Assembly (NCBI RefSeq): GCF_008370345.1
Contig: NZ_VTUU01000006.1
Coordinates: 125,316-189,315, forward strand
Source: Marinobacter salinexigens
Lineage (GTDB): Bacteria; Pseudomonadota; Gammaproteobacteria; Pseudomonadales; Oleiphilaceae
Direction: 5' to 3'
Length of the DNA: 64,000 nt
Of this stretch, positions 1 through 8,106 are shown one piece after another. The position numbers and the translations under genes were made by a program. The first letter of the stretch is position 1. The number at the start of each line of letters is the position of its first letter. The notes under the pieces were generated by a model. It did no database searches. It was not told the DNA's origin and saw only the letters and a program-made list of their open reading frames with translations.

Positions 1-336
1 AAACCTCCAGCCATTAACAGGGTTGCCGGTTATTGAAACGGCAGCAGACGAGGGTGACGCAAACCGCTTGCCCTGAACCACAAGAGCACCCTCGGCTACA
101 ACCCCGGTATACATCTGGCCCTTATAAGTTGCGCGAAATTCGGTCCCATGGGGGAAGGCAACACCCTTACATACCCATGGGTTTCCGCCTGTAGTCTCGT
201 TACCTGCCGTGGGTTTTGATGCTGGATCGTCAAGCCCGAGGAGCAACCGAATCACGTCATTTTCTGTCATCAATTCAGACTCTCGGCGAACGGTTAGCTC
301 TTTGAAAACTTCAAAATCAACTTCGATAGTTGCCAT
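1..336 (-). CDS. RAMA-domain protein with ribbon-helix-helix-like N-terminus (3' end outside window)
   Basis: Only the first 112 codons lie in the window; the reading frame is open to base 1. I translated it by hand from the ATG at 336. Residues 1-34 look like a short beta strand plus helices of the ribbon-helix-helix type, with an ENDVIRLLLGL helix. Residues ~53-112 carry the pattern of the RAMA domain: WVCKGVAFPHGTEFRA, then YKGQMYTGVV, then a SPSSAA helix and a final NGWRF. RAMA domains occur next to or inside restriction and modification proteins and are thought to read modified DNA; a role here is inferred. The protein is probably nearly complete, because this domain usually ends just after NGW-F-W. 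It sits in an AT-rich accessory segment. A plain transcription regulator is the main alternative. Confidence 0.6.
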   Translation of the reverse strand, partial: MATIEVDFEVFKELTVRRESELMTENDVIRLLLGLDDPASKPTAGNETTGGNPWVCKGVAFPHGTEFRATYKGQMYTGVVAEGALVVQGKRFASPSSAAVSITGNPVNGWRF

Positions 337-655
337 GACTCGACCCTTAACTCAGCAAAATAAGCTTTAATAGTAGTATTTATAGTTTTTATAGCAACGA
401 TTTTTTGAGTCTATGGATGGATCTTTGTATGCATGGCGCCGCCAGCATGTGCAGATACCGGATAGCAGCGGAGCCAAAATGTAGCGGACAGTCTTCCACT
501 AGTGCGGAGTTATCAATGCACGTTGATTGGCGTTGCGGGATGCCAAATACGGGATAGGAATGGATACAGTGTCATTCAGAAGCCCTTGAAATGAACTCCA
601 TCTGAAATTGCTGTTTACCTCTACAGGAGGAACTCGAGATCGCTCAACTTTTTAA
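337..655. other. Gene-free AT-rich spacer
   Basis: This spacer separates the start of the RAMA-domain gene from the stop of the next minus-strand gene. The part next to base 337 is very AT-rich and is a likely promoter region for the RAMA-domain gene. I see no convincing coding frame, RNA gene or repeat in the rest. Confidence 0.5.
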
Positions 656-1612
656 CTAGGAGTACACAGCCTCCAAAACTCGCTTTACCCGGTCTATACA
701 ATCAATCGCCCGCTGTCGTGAAAGGAGAAACGAACGGATCTTCTTGGTTTTCTCGGGATGCATTACGTCGTTCCCGTACTCCCGAATTGCATCCATGTCA
801 CTGGCTATATGTGGACGCATTTCGCCAGCGTGATCTATCAAGTATCTTAGTGATTTCGGGCGCCCCTTCCCAGACTTATCATTCTCGTAGGCCTCGTACC
901 CAAGACTGCCAGCGCGATCTATCAGAGCATATTCCATGACTCCACGTGACATGGCCGCAACGCTTTGAAAGTTTCCGAAGATGAACGACCGGTATATCTC
1001 CTTGATTCTCTCCCGGACGTGGCCTGGAAGCATCTCCGACCGTCGACTTGAGACTATAGGCTTCAATTCCTTCATATTCGCGTGCCACTCGTCCGGCTCG
1101 AAGAATTTGGCCGAAACAAGCTCCTTAAGAGCGACCAATTCCTCATCCGCCATATACTCCAAATGTTCCGGCGGGTCATAATCCAGAAGATTCTCCAATT
1201 GCTCAGTTGCGAGATCAAATGCATCGAGAATTGGGGTCGATTTCTGAGAGGACTTGGTCGGATTTCCGAGGCTTAAACCGCTCCCAGCCAACAAGTCCTC
1301 AAGTGTTACTCCTTGCGCATCTCCGAAGATCGCAATGTTGCGAATGACATCCGCACGGGGCTGATATTCATGCTCGAAATAGGTTAACAGTGATTTTGAG
1401 CCGCTAAACAACGGCACCTCTGAATTTGCTACCTCACCCTGTAGGTACTCGCGCACCTTTATCGCGGCGTGGTCAATACGCAAAAGCTTTCCTTTAATGA
1501 GTTCAGCCTGACCTTCTTCCAGGGATGATAGATCAAGATCCTCAAGCGATGAGATCTTTAAGACCTCATTCAATTCTTGCCGGACGAACGCAAGGAGATG
1601 GTTTATATCCAT
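656..1612 (-). CDS. DUF4145-like protein of unknown function
   Basis: About 318 residues from the ATG at 1612. A TTG seven codons upstream is possible but has no better ribosome site. The C-terminal ~110 residues resemble the DUF4145/HEPN-like all-helical domain: a helix with SVAAMSRGVMEYALIDRAG, a lysine-rich loop, then IREYGNDVMHPEK, where the Gly-Asn...His signature is typical. The N-terminal ~200 residues are acidic and helical with no family I recognise. DUF4145 domains are common in restriction, abortive-infection and other defence-linked proteins, so the RAMA neighbour fits an accessory or defence setting. That is context only; no catalytic residues were identified. Confidence 0.55.
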   Translation of the reverse strand: MDINHLLAFVRQELNEVLKISSLEDLDLSSLEEGQAELIKGKLLRIDHAAIKVREYLQGEVANSEVPLFSGSKSLLTYFEHEYQPRADVIRNIAIFGDAQGVTLEDLLAGSGLSLGNPTKSSQKSTPILDAFDLATEQLENLLDYDPPEHLEYMADEELVALKELVSAKFFEPDEWHANMKELKPIVSSRRSEMLPGHVRERIKEIYRSFIFGNFQSVAAMSRGVMEYALIDRAGSLGYEAYENDKSGKGRPKSLRYLIDHAGEMRPHIASDMDAIREYGNDVMHPEKTKKIRSFLLSRQRAIDCIDRVKRVLEAVYS

Positions 1613-2215
1613 ATCGCATACCCAACGGTTCAACGGTCAGTTATATGGAGTGCTGAATGCCAGTCATAATCGTACGTTCAAGAAATGAAAGCCCCTGCCG
1701 GACAAGCCGAGCAAAGCTTAAACCGTGGATCACCCCAAAACCAATTTAAGCGATAATCCGGCGCCTCTTCCAGCTTCAGCATCGGAGCTTGGGACTCTGC
1801 TCCGTTTCCAAGAACAGTTCTGAAACCGACTTTATTAACAGCTGAGGGGGTGGGCTTTTTCTGAGTCTCCCTCGAGTTTTCGATTTCGTTTAAAATTGCC
1901 TGAACTCAGGTACTAATTAGATTTCACCATAAATGGGGGGAAGGTCAAATGATAGTCTCGGCCAAATCGATCATCAGACTGCTGCTAATTTGAGTAATTC
2001 AGATCCCTACGTTCCTTAAAGCTCTGACCTTTGAGGTAACATTATTAACGCTTTGCCTGCCTGCATTTTGAGGCTAGATCTGTTGGCCTATATCGATACC
2101 CTTTGCTTTTACTACCCTTTTTCGAAAATCTCATGTTATCCATGGAAAGTCATAAGGAATCTCGCCTCATCATGGCCACCTCAAATCCAAATTTTGGCAA
2201 CTGCATCTCAAGTAA
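1613..2215. other. Gene-free stretch at the edge of the accessory segment
   Basis: About 600 bases without a supportable gene. A strong ribosome-binding-like run (GGGGGGAAGG) at ~1937 precedes an ATG that opens only 14 codons before TGA, so it could be the start of a destroyed gene. The plus-strand frame at 2053-2235 has no family pattern and unlikely composition. The stretch ends where recognisable permease coding begins (~2240). I found no attachment-site repeat that I could defend. Confidence 0.45.
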
Positions 2216-2572
2216 TTGATTTCAAAGATCTCTAAATCTGGCCGGGGCATACTGGTCAGTGCCATCGGATCCTCATTGCTCATACTTGGCTACAACGTGA
2301 CCGTATTGCTGGCCTACCGGCAAGTAGACGCAAACCAGGTCACCAGTGCTGAATACACCGGGCTGATCTGGGCCGTCGGCATTGGCTGGATATGGTTCGG
2401 AGAAGTACCGGATCTGTGGTTCCTGGCGGGTTCACTGATGATCGTCGTCCCATTGGTACTGATTGGCCTCAGCCACAGGCGGCAGAACTCCGCCCGTGGC
2501 TATAGTCCGGCTGGACCGCAAACCGGTCGCAGAGGCCTGAAGCTCCGCATCAGCGGCGGGACTGCTCAATAA
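2216..2572 (+). pseudogene. Truncated DMT/EamA-family permease remnant
   Basis: The frame starts with TTG at 2216 immediately after a TAA stop and encodes 118 residues. From about residue 9 it matches the last four transmembrane helices of an EamA drug/metabolite transporter: a glycine-rich helix ending ILGYNVTVLLAYRQV, then SAEYTGLIWAVGIGWIWFGEVPD, then a final hydrophobic helix and an Arg/Gln tail. Family members have ten helices and ~290-300 residues, so the first ~200 residues are missing. No plausible upstream coding sequence exists. The gene was probably broken when the DNA to its left arrived, or by a deletion. It overlaps the end of the next gene (2550-2972, opposite strand) by 23 bases. 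Confidence 0.65.
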
Positions 2573-2972
2573 GTGAATGAGCGTCATTAATGATCCTGAC
2601 GACCCTCAGTTCAGGGGGTAAATGATCATTTATCCCCAGGGACGTCCGGTAACCATCCCGGTAGCGGTAACGGCGATCATCGTATTTGCTCCGGTAGCGA
2701 TCCCGGTATCCACCCCGATATCCGTCCCTGTAATCCCGGTGGTCGCGATCATACCGGTGGCGGTCATCGTAATCCCGATGCCGGCGATGATCATCCCGAC
2801 GATACTCTGCCCGCAGATATTTTTTCTGATGCCCCGGCGGTAGCCCTTTGCCCTGATCCAGGCGCTTCTGAATGCCCGGAGGATAATGCTCGCCCCGATA
2901 GCTGTCCGCGCTGGCGACTCCGGCAAAGCCCAGAGCGATAGCCGCAATACTGGTGATCAGTAGTTTTTTCAT
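2550..2972 (-). CDS. Exported Arg/Asp/Tyr-rich protein, CigR/RcnB-like
   Basis: Starting at the ATG at 2972, which has a good AGGAGA site just upstream, the product is 140 residues. Residues 1-22 form a clear Sec signal peptide (MKKLLITSIAAIALGFAG, then ASA/D). The mature protein begins with a YPPGIQKRLDQGKGLPPGHQ segment, the paired PPG pattern seen in CigR- and RcnB-like periplasmic proteins. It continues with a very low-complexity RDDHRRHRDY-type tract of Arg, Asp, His and Tyr (residues ~55-110) and ends with PPELRVVRIINDAHSLIE. The His/Asp richness suggests metal or envelope binding, but no function is proven. The tract encodes shadow frames on the other strand. Confidence 0.65.
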   Translation of the reverse strand: MKKLLITSIAAIALGFAGVASADSYRGEHYPPGIQKRLDQGKGLPPGHQKKYLRAEYRRDDHRRHRDYDDRHRYDRDHRDYRDGYRGGYRDRYRSKYDDRRYRYRDGYRTSLGINDHLPPELRVVRIINDAHSLIEQSRR

Positions 2973-3113
2973 GACGGCTCTCCTGTTCGTTGACCGACAA
3001 GAATGATGGTACCGGGAAACCTGCCCCGATAGCCTTACCGCCAGATTACCAATTGGAAGGACGCTGTCAGCCCTTGCGAAGGGTATTTGCACAAGCTTTA
3101 CACAGGTTGACGT

Positions 3114-3689
3114 TCACTTGTCACTAGCTGTCAGGTGCTCTTCGATCAGGAACGTATGCGGGCATTCGTCCCCCAATATTCGCAGGGATTCAGCCAATCT
3201 GAGGAGGTATTCCGAGTTTGGACCGCTGGGACCAGAGGCCGAGGCAATCTGGCGGGCAATATCCTGCTCCGGCATTTCACCCAGGAACGCCTCGTTATCC
3301 TCCGTGGCGATGTAAACCAGGCCTTCCGCATGGCTGCCATCATCAAACGTCATCCGGGTCGCAAACCGCAGGTAACCGTTCTTCTCGCGCACATCCAGAT
3401 ACTCGAAGACACTCGGCGAGACCCGGTACGCCATACCCTTGCAGACAGAATCCGGCTGTTCAACCAGCGTCACCACACGTCCGGGCGCCTCAGGTGTGCC
3501 CCGGTGGTCGTGAGAGCCCTGCCAGAAACGGCGTGCCCATCCGGTGATCGATGCCGGGCGTTTTTCCAGGAATGGAAAGTCCACCTTGTAGATCAGAGAA
3601 CCGTAACCAAACAGCCAGATCGCATCGATACCCTCAAAACTGAACCTGTTGCGGTTGTGCTCAATGGTGTTGGCAGACACGGTGACCAC
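3114..3689 (-). CDS. chaC: ChaC-like gamma-glutamylcyclotransferase
   Basis: The 191-residue product carries the family hallmark FGYGSLI (residues ~27-33) and, mid-protein, LDVREKNGY, whose Glu is the catalytic acid/base in ChaC proteins. ChaC enzymes cleave glutathione into 5-oxoproline and Cys-Gly in the cytosol. The length suits bacterial ChaC. It is followed upstream, 11 bases away on the same strand, by a MarC-family gene, so the two are probably co-transcribed. The assignment to the family is firm; substrate preference cannot be read from the sequence. Confidence 0.85.
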   Translation of the reverse strand: MVTVSANTIEHNRNRFSFEGIDAIWLFGYGSLIYKVDFPFLEKRPASITGWARRFWQGSHDHRGTPEAPGRVVTLVEQPDSVCKGMAYRVSPSVFEYLDVREKNGYLRFATRMTFDDGSHAEGLVYIATEDNEAFLGEMPEQDIARQIASASGPSGPNSEYLLRLAESLRILGDECPHTFLIEEHLTASDK

Positions 3690-3700
3690 TCCCTCCCCGG

Positions 3701-4339
3701 CTAGGCACCTACGGCCTGAGTGCTAGTGATAAAACCGGCAATACCTGTCAGCACAATTTCCGCTGCCATGGCCGACAGGATCAGGCCGCTGATCTTCGAC
3801 ATGATGTTCAAACCGGTTTTGCCCACAGCCCGCTCCAGATAACCGGACAGGCGCAACAACACCGCCAGAATCAACAAACCGGTGGTAAGACCGAACAGTC
3901 CCCCCACAACCTCCGGGGCTGTTTTCAACTCAGCACCGTAGACCATGATGGCACCGATCGTCGCCGGTCCGATGATGACTGGAATAGCCAGGGGAACCAC
4001 CGCCACATCATCGCGATCCTCCTCCGGCAGCCCCGTCGCATGATTTCGGGTACCGCTGGTGACCAGGCTGATCGCCGTCAGGAACAGCAAACAACCAGCC
4101 CCAATACGGAACGAGTTCAGGGTGATTCCAATGGCATTGAACAACAGGGGCCCTGCAAAAAACAGAATCACCCCGAGGATGAACGCCGACACACAGGCAC
4201 GGCGAATAATCGAGGCTTTTTCCGCGGCGGAAAGGCCCCGGGTCAAAGCCAAAAACATGGTTACCACGAAGAACGGAGCAAGGAGAAACAGAAAACGAAC
4301 AGCACTGCTGAGATAGGTGCTGAAAAAGGCTTCAAACAT
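3701..4339 (-). CDS. MarC family integral membrane protein
   Basis: The 212-residue product has about six hydrophobic segments and the MarC signatures: FFVVTMFLALTRGLSAAEK near the N-terminus, then PLAIPVIIGPATIGAIMVYG around residues 118-137. Members are inner-membrane proteins of ~200-220 residues once linked to multiple antibiotic resistance, a link later doubted; their transport role is unsettled. It is the first gene of a likely two-gene unit with chaC. The intergenic region to the divergent CoA-transferase gene (4340-4528) holds AT-rich promoter-like sequence. Confidence 0.85.
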   Translation of the reverse strand: MFEAFFSTYLSSAVRFLFLLAPFFVVTMFLALTRGLSAAEKASIIRRACVSAFILGVILFFAGPLLFNAIGITLNSFRIGAGCLLFLTAISLVTSGTRNHATGLPEEDRDDVAVVPLAIPVIIGPATIGAIMVYGAELKTAPEVVGGLFGLTTGLLILAVLLRLSGYLERAVGKTGLNIMSKISGLILSAMAAEIVLTGIAGFITSTQAVGA

Positions 4340-4528
4340 CCGGGACAGATCCAGTCAAAAAGAAGGTGAATACAGATGAGTAGCATAGCCTGAGAATCGC
4401 TGGCACGCCGTACGCAAGAAAACTTATCTGGTCATACCACCATAAGTATTAATCATAGATACCTATCGATATGGTAAAATCTCCATCCTTTTTTTGACTC
4501 AAAATCATAACCACAATCTGGAGCAACC

Positions 4529-6043
4529 ATGGCAACAACGGCTTCCCGAATTCTCTGTCCCACACTGAGCAAACGTGTAATGAGCGCCACGGAAGCGGCT
4601 GCCCTGATTCCTTCAGGTGTCAATGTTGGTATGAGTGGTTTCACTGGCGCCGGATACCCCAAAGCCGTTCCACAAGCGTTGGCAGAACACATCCGCGCTC
4701 ACCGGGCACAGGGTGAAAACTACCGTATCAGTGTCTGGACAGGGGCCTCAACCGCTCCGGAACTCGATGGCGCCCTCGCTGAGGTGGACGGTATTGAACT
4801 GCGCCTCCCGTACCAGAGCGACCCCATCTGCCGTCAGAAAATCAACGATGGCAAGATGGAATACATCGACATCCACCTCTCTCATGTTGCCCAGCACGCC
4901 TGGTCCGGCTTCTTTGGCAAGCTGGATATCGCCGTCATCGAAATTGTGGGCATTACCGAAGACGGCCGGCTGATCCCGTCGTCTTCCATCGGTAATAACA
5001 AAACCTGGATCGACCAGGCCGACAAGGTCATCCTGGAAGTGAACCACGGGCAGAGCGCGGGCCTCGAGGGCATGCACGATGTCTACTATGGCACCGCCCT
5101 GCCTCCTCGCCGCAAACCAATCCAGATGACGCAACCGGATGAACGCATTGGCGAAAAGTACCTGATGTGTCCGCCGGAAAAAGTGATCGCGGTAGTAGAG
5201 ACCAACGCGCCGGACCGAAATTCACGCTTCAGTGAGCCGGACGAAAAATCCCGCAAAATCGCAGAACACCTACTCAATTTCTTCGCCAGTGAAGTGGAGA
5301 AAAAGCGTTTGCCCGCCAACCTGCTACCCTTGCAATCCGGCGTGGGCAATATTGCCAATGCGGTACTGGCGGGTCTGAATGAAGGCCCCTTCAACAACCT
5401 CACAGCCTACACCGAGGTGCTTCAGGACGGCATGCTGGACATGCTGAAATCCGGCAAACTGGCAAAAGCATCAGCAACGGCTTTTTCACTGAGTCCGGAA
5501 GCCAACCAGGAACTGGCCGATAACATCGATTTCTACCGTGATCGCATCGTTCTGCGCACCCAGGAAATCAGCAACCATCCGGAAATCATCCGGCGACTGG
5601 GCATCATTGCCATGAACGGCATGATCGAAGCTGACATCTACGGCAACGTGAACTCCACACACGTCATGGGCACCCGAATCATGAACGGTATCGGCGGCTC
5701 CGGTGACTTTGCCCGCAACGGCTACCTCTCCGTGTTCATGACGCCCTCAACCGCTAAAGACGGAGCCATTTCCGCGATTGTGCCCATGGTTTCTCATGTG
5801 GACCACACCGAACACGATGTGCAGATTGTGGTTACCGAACAGGGACTTGCCGACCTTCGGGGACTGCCCCCACGCCAGCGCGCACTGAACATTATCGAAA
5901 ACTGCGCCCACCCGGACTTCCGCCCGAAACTGCGAGATTATTTCGAGCGAGCCTGTGCCAGCGGCCGGGGCATGCATACCCCCCACCTGCTGGGTGAAGC
6001 CCTGAGCTGGCATCAGCGTTTTGAGGAAACCGGGCAGATGTGA
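4529..6043 (+). CDS. Succinate/acetyl-CoA:carboxylate CoA-transferase
   Basis: The 504-residue product matches the acetyl-CoA hydrolase/transferase family that includes AarC and ScpC/Cat1. Diagnostic stretches are SGFTGAGYPKAVP near residue 37, IVGITEDGRLIPS at 139-151, LQSGVGNIANAVLAGL at 268-283, and YTEVLQDGM, where Glu296 corresponds to the catalytic glutamate that forms the CoA thioester. A GSGDFARNGYLS loop lies near residue 390. The enzyme swaps CoA between acetyl-CoA or propionyl-CoA and succinate in the cytosol, linking acetate handling to the TCA cycle. The ATG at 4529 follows a good GGAG site. It appears monocistronic. The exact acyl-CoA preference is not decidable. Confidence 0.88.
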   Translation: MATTASRILCPTLSKRVMSATEAAALIPSGVNVGMSGFTGAGYPKAVPQALAEHIRAHRAQGENYRISVWTGASTAPELDGALAEVDGIELRLPYQSDPICRQKINDGKMEYIDIHLSHVAQHAWSGFFGKLDIAVIEIVGITEDGRLIPSSSIGNNKTWIDQADKVILEVNHGQSAGLEGMHDVYYGTALPPRRKPIQMTQPDERIGEKYLMCPPEKVIAVVETNAPDRNSRFSEPDEKSRKIAEHLLNFFASEVEKKRLPANLLPLQSGVGNIANAVLAGLNEGPFNNLTAYTEVLQDGMLDMLKSGKLAKASATAFSLSPEANQELADNIDFYRDRIVLRTQEISNHPEIIRRLGIIAMNGMIEADIYGNVNSTHVMGTRIMNGIGGSGDFARNGYLSVFMTPSTAKDGAISAIVPMVSHVDHTEHDVQIVVTEQGLADLRGLPPRQRALNIIENCAHPDFRPKLRDYFERACASGRGMHTPHLLGEALSWHQRFEETGQM

Positions 6044-6137
6044 TCCGGCGAGGCGCTGGCGTTCACTTTTGTCCATTTAGGGCCTACAGTTACCCAACCA
6101 AGGTAACAAGGGCCCTTCGGGGTAATCGTCTGACGAC

Positions 6138-6728
6138 ATGACAGATCAAGTACCAACGGAATACGTACGCTTCAGGGGCGAAAGCTACGTCCTGCTCTCC
6201 GCAGACAAGGCACTTTTCTCACTCTGGGACCACGACATTCACCCCGAAGATACAGACTCTTCCAACTGGGCGGGTTTTGTCGCGCATTTTGATATCAATG
6301 ACGAACGGTTGTATCTGGACTACCTGACCGTCGGCCATACTCCTCCTGCGCGAAAACGCATACACCGAACCTGGCATCAAGAAAGGAGCGAATCAGACGC
6401 TCTGATGGACGAGGCCCTTGGTGATTACACCTTGCCGCCACTCAATGGCGTCGAGGCCACCGACGCCGGAATGGGCTACTGGCACTACCAGGACATCAAC
6501 CTGGCGCTGGATTACACAGGTACACTGACCCTCAGCCCAAACTCTGGCGCAAACGGACAGAACTACCTGGAGCTGGCCTTTGAAAAAGGGCGCGTTGTTT
6601 CATGCAAGACCATCGCGGCACCCGTATCAGATGATGCTTCCAGCATAACCACAGATGGCTTCTCGCCAGACTCCGACTGGTACAATCTGGACAACGATCC
6701 CGATATTGATCCCCCTCAACAGCCCTGA
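6138..6728 (+). CDS. Hypothetical acidic cytosolic protein
   Basis: A 196-residue acidic protein without signal peptide or membrane segment. It begins with EYVRFRGESYVLLSADKALFSLWDHD and has several Trp/Tyr-rich beta-like stretches, ending in a disordered Asp/Pro tail (DNDPDIDPPQQP). I do not recognise a family. The ribosome site before the ATG is weak, but the codon use and clean frame resemble the surrounding genes. It lies 94 bases after the CoA-transferase gene and may be read from the same or its own promoter. Confidence 0.55.
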   Translation: MTDQVPTEYVRFRGESYVLLSADKALFSLWDHDIHPEDTDSSNWAGFVAHFDINDERLYLDYLTVGHTPPARKRIHRTWHQERSESDALMDEALGDYTLPPLNGVEATDAGMGYWHYQDINLALDYTGTLTLSPNSGANGQNYLELAFEKGRVVSCKTIAAPVSDDASSITTDGFSPDSDWYNLDNDPDIDPPQQP

Positions 6729-6785
6729 ACACGCAGCGCCAGAGGCATCCACCGACTATCTCTGTGAATCGTGGAGAAGTAAAAC

Positions 6786-7310
6786 ATGAAAACCTTCATC
6801 ACAGCAGCAATGGTTATATTGCTGATTTTTTCGACGAACACCTATGCCTACGATCAGATCTTCAAGGTATCGGAGGGGCTGAAAATCCGGTCAACTTACT
6901 ATGGCGATCAACCAATCATCTCGATCCGGGTTTATGGCGATACGGTGTCGGCTTTTTCAAAAGATAAATTCGGCAAAGACTACAACGACACCCTTTTCAA
7001 ATTGACTGCCAAAACAGAAGCCCTCAAGGAATTCTTTTTCGATATTCTAGAGAAAGGCCGGTTTGTAATTCTTCCTAACAGTAGCGGTGCGCTGGAAGAT
7101 CTCAGGATTATCTATAAGGGCAAAAAATACAGCTTTTACGAGGCAGCCATCTATTTGAACGAAAACGACTCGTGCGGGCTTGATATGCAATGCCCGACCA
7201 GTGACGCGGCGGCCCGCCAAGGAAGGAACACCACTGCAGCAGGCACAAAAGGGCCGCTCGAGAGAGCGGACGCGACAAAGGTGGATTACATGACCCGAAT
7301 TAAATTCTAA
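6786..7310 (+). CDS. Hypothetical exported protein
   Basis: The ATG at 6786 follows GGAGAAG. The first 21 residues form a Sec signal peptide (MKTFITAAMVILLIFSTNTYA/Y). The mature ~153 residues are mixed alpha/beta and Lys/Phe-rich (FKLTAKTEALKEFFFDIL), with a late pair of Cys (SCGLDMQCP) that could form a disulfide in the periplasm. No family was recognised. It is followed by a convergent gene only 40 bases away. Confidence 0.6.
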   Translation: MKTFITAAMVILLIFSTNTYAYDQIFKVSEGLKIRSTYYGDQPIISIRVYGDTVSAFSKDKFGKDYNDTLFKLTAKTEALKEFFFDILEKGRFVILPNSSGALEDLRIIYKGKKYSFYEAAIYLNENDSCGLDMQCPTSDAAARQGRNTTAAGTKGPLERADATKVDYMTRIKF

Positions 7311-7349
7311 TAGGACGCGGCACTGATGGCGCAGACAGCGTGTATCCTT

Positions 7350-7862
7350 TTATTCATAGGCGCTATCACAGTCACCCGGTCCCTTCACCGCACCGCGCCC
7401 GAGAGGCTTCAGTTCGCCGCCATCCCACAGGTAATACCCGCTATCCACCCGCGCAGACTCACCGGCGCCCGGATTGGTAATCAGCAATGCACTGTCTTCC
7501 CGAAAACAGACGCCCATGGACGTTGACCAGTTCTCATCCATGAAGACCTGCCCTGTCTCGACATCCACGATGGAAAACTGCTGGCAACTGGTGCCACAGC
7601 CCCAGTAGAGCAACAGGTAATGGCCAGCAAAATTGGCTGAGCGCCCTTCCAGCGTCCGGAAACGGGTTTTGAAGCTGGCGGCGTCCGGATGGCTGTCGAA
7701 ATCCACTCGCTGCAACCGCTGGGTGGAGACTTCCACCGGATAATCGGAGAAATCCGCCACCTCTGGCACGGTCATTTCTTTCTTCTCCAACGAACCCGCA
7801 TCTGCCCAAGGGGCGCTAACAGCCACCATCAGGAAAAGCACGCTGCACAATTTCCTCTGCAT
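7350..7862 (-). CDS. Hypothetical exported protein with a CGTSCQ motif
   Basis: The likely start is the ATG at 7862, giving 170 residues with a Sec signal peptide (residues 1-22, ending ADAG). A longer reading to 7991 would run through the upstream gene and has no signal. The mature protein contains FAGHYLLLYWGCGTSCQQFSIVD, a pattern common to a family of small periplasmic proteins in Gammaproteobacteria that look like a short beta-propeller piece, followed by DVETGQVF and the NPGAG and YYLWDGGELKPL strands. The function is unknown. It sits 7 bases after the stop of the 66-residue gene at 7870-8070, so they are likely one unit. Confidence 0.6.
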   Translation of the reverse strand: MQRKLCSVLFLMVAVSAPWADAGSLEKKEMTVPEVADFSDYPVEVSTQRLQRVDFDSHPDAASFKTRFRTLEGRSANFAGHYLLLYWGCGTSCQQFSIVDVETGQVFMDENWSTSMGVCFREDSALLITNPGAGESARVDSGYYLWDGGELKPLGRGAVKGPGDCDSAYE

Positions 7863-7869
7863 AATCCGC

Positions 7870-8070
7870 TTACCTGCCCGGATGTAAAACATGGATCTCC
7901 ACTTCCTCACCGGTCGCTCTCTCGACAGCAAGGTACAAGACGCCCGAGCGATCAGCATGCAACCGCTCCTTGATGTCATAGCGCAGCGCAAATCGATCGC
8001 CCGGTTGCAGCTCCAGGTGGGCCATAGTCGCGGCGGATATCGTCATAACCTTTCGCTTCTCATCGCTCAT
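7870..8070 (-). CDS. Small hypothetical protein
   Basis: A 66-residue product with good frame separation from its neighbours. The middle, LELQPGDRFALRYDIKERL, reads as a small beta-barrel-like fold with a GDR turn, and VLYLAVERATGEEVEIHVLH follows. No signal peptide is seen. It lies between the ankyrin gene (36 bases upstream) and the exported protein (7 bases downstream), so it is probably translated from the same transcript. The family is unknown to me. Confidence 0.5.
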   Translation of the reverse strand: MSDEKRKVMTISAATMAHLELQPGDRFALRYDIKERLHADRSGVLYLAVERATGEEVEIHVLHPGR

Positions 8071-8106
8071 TGCAAACCATCACTTCAATCGGCCCAGGCC
8101 GGAATG

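Noticed and set aside
2053..2235. Small plus-strand gene
   Set aside because: No ribosome site, odd composition and no family; it overlaps the start of the permease remnant.
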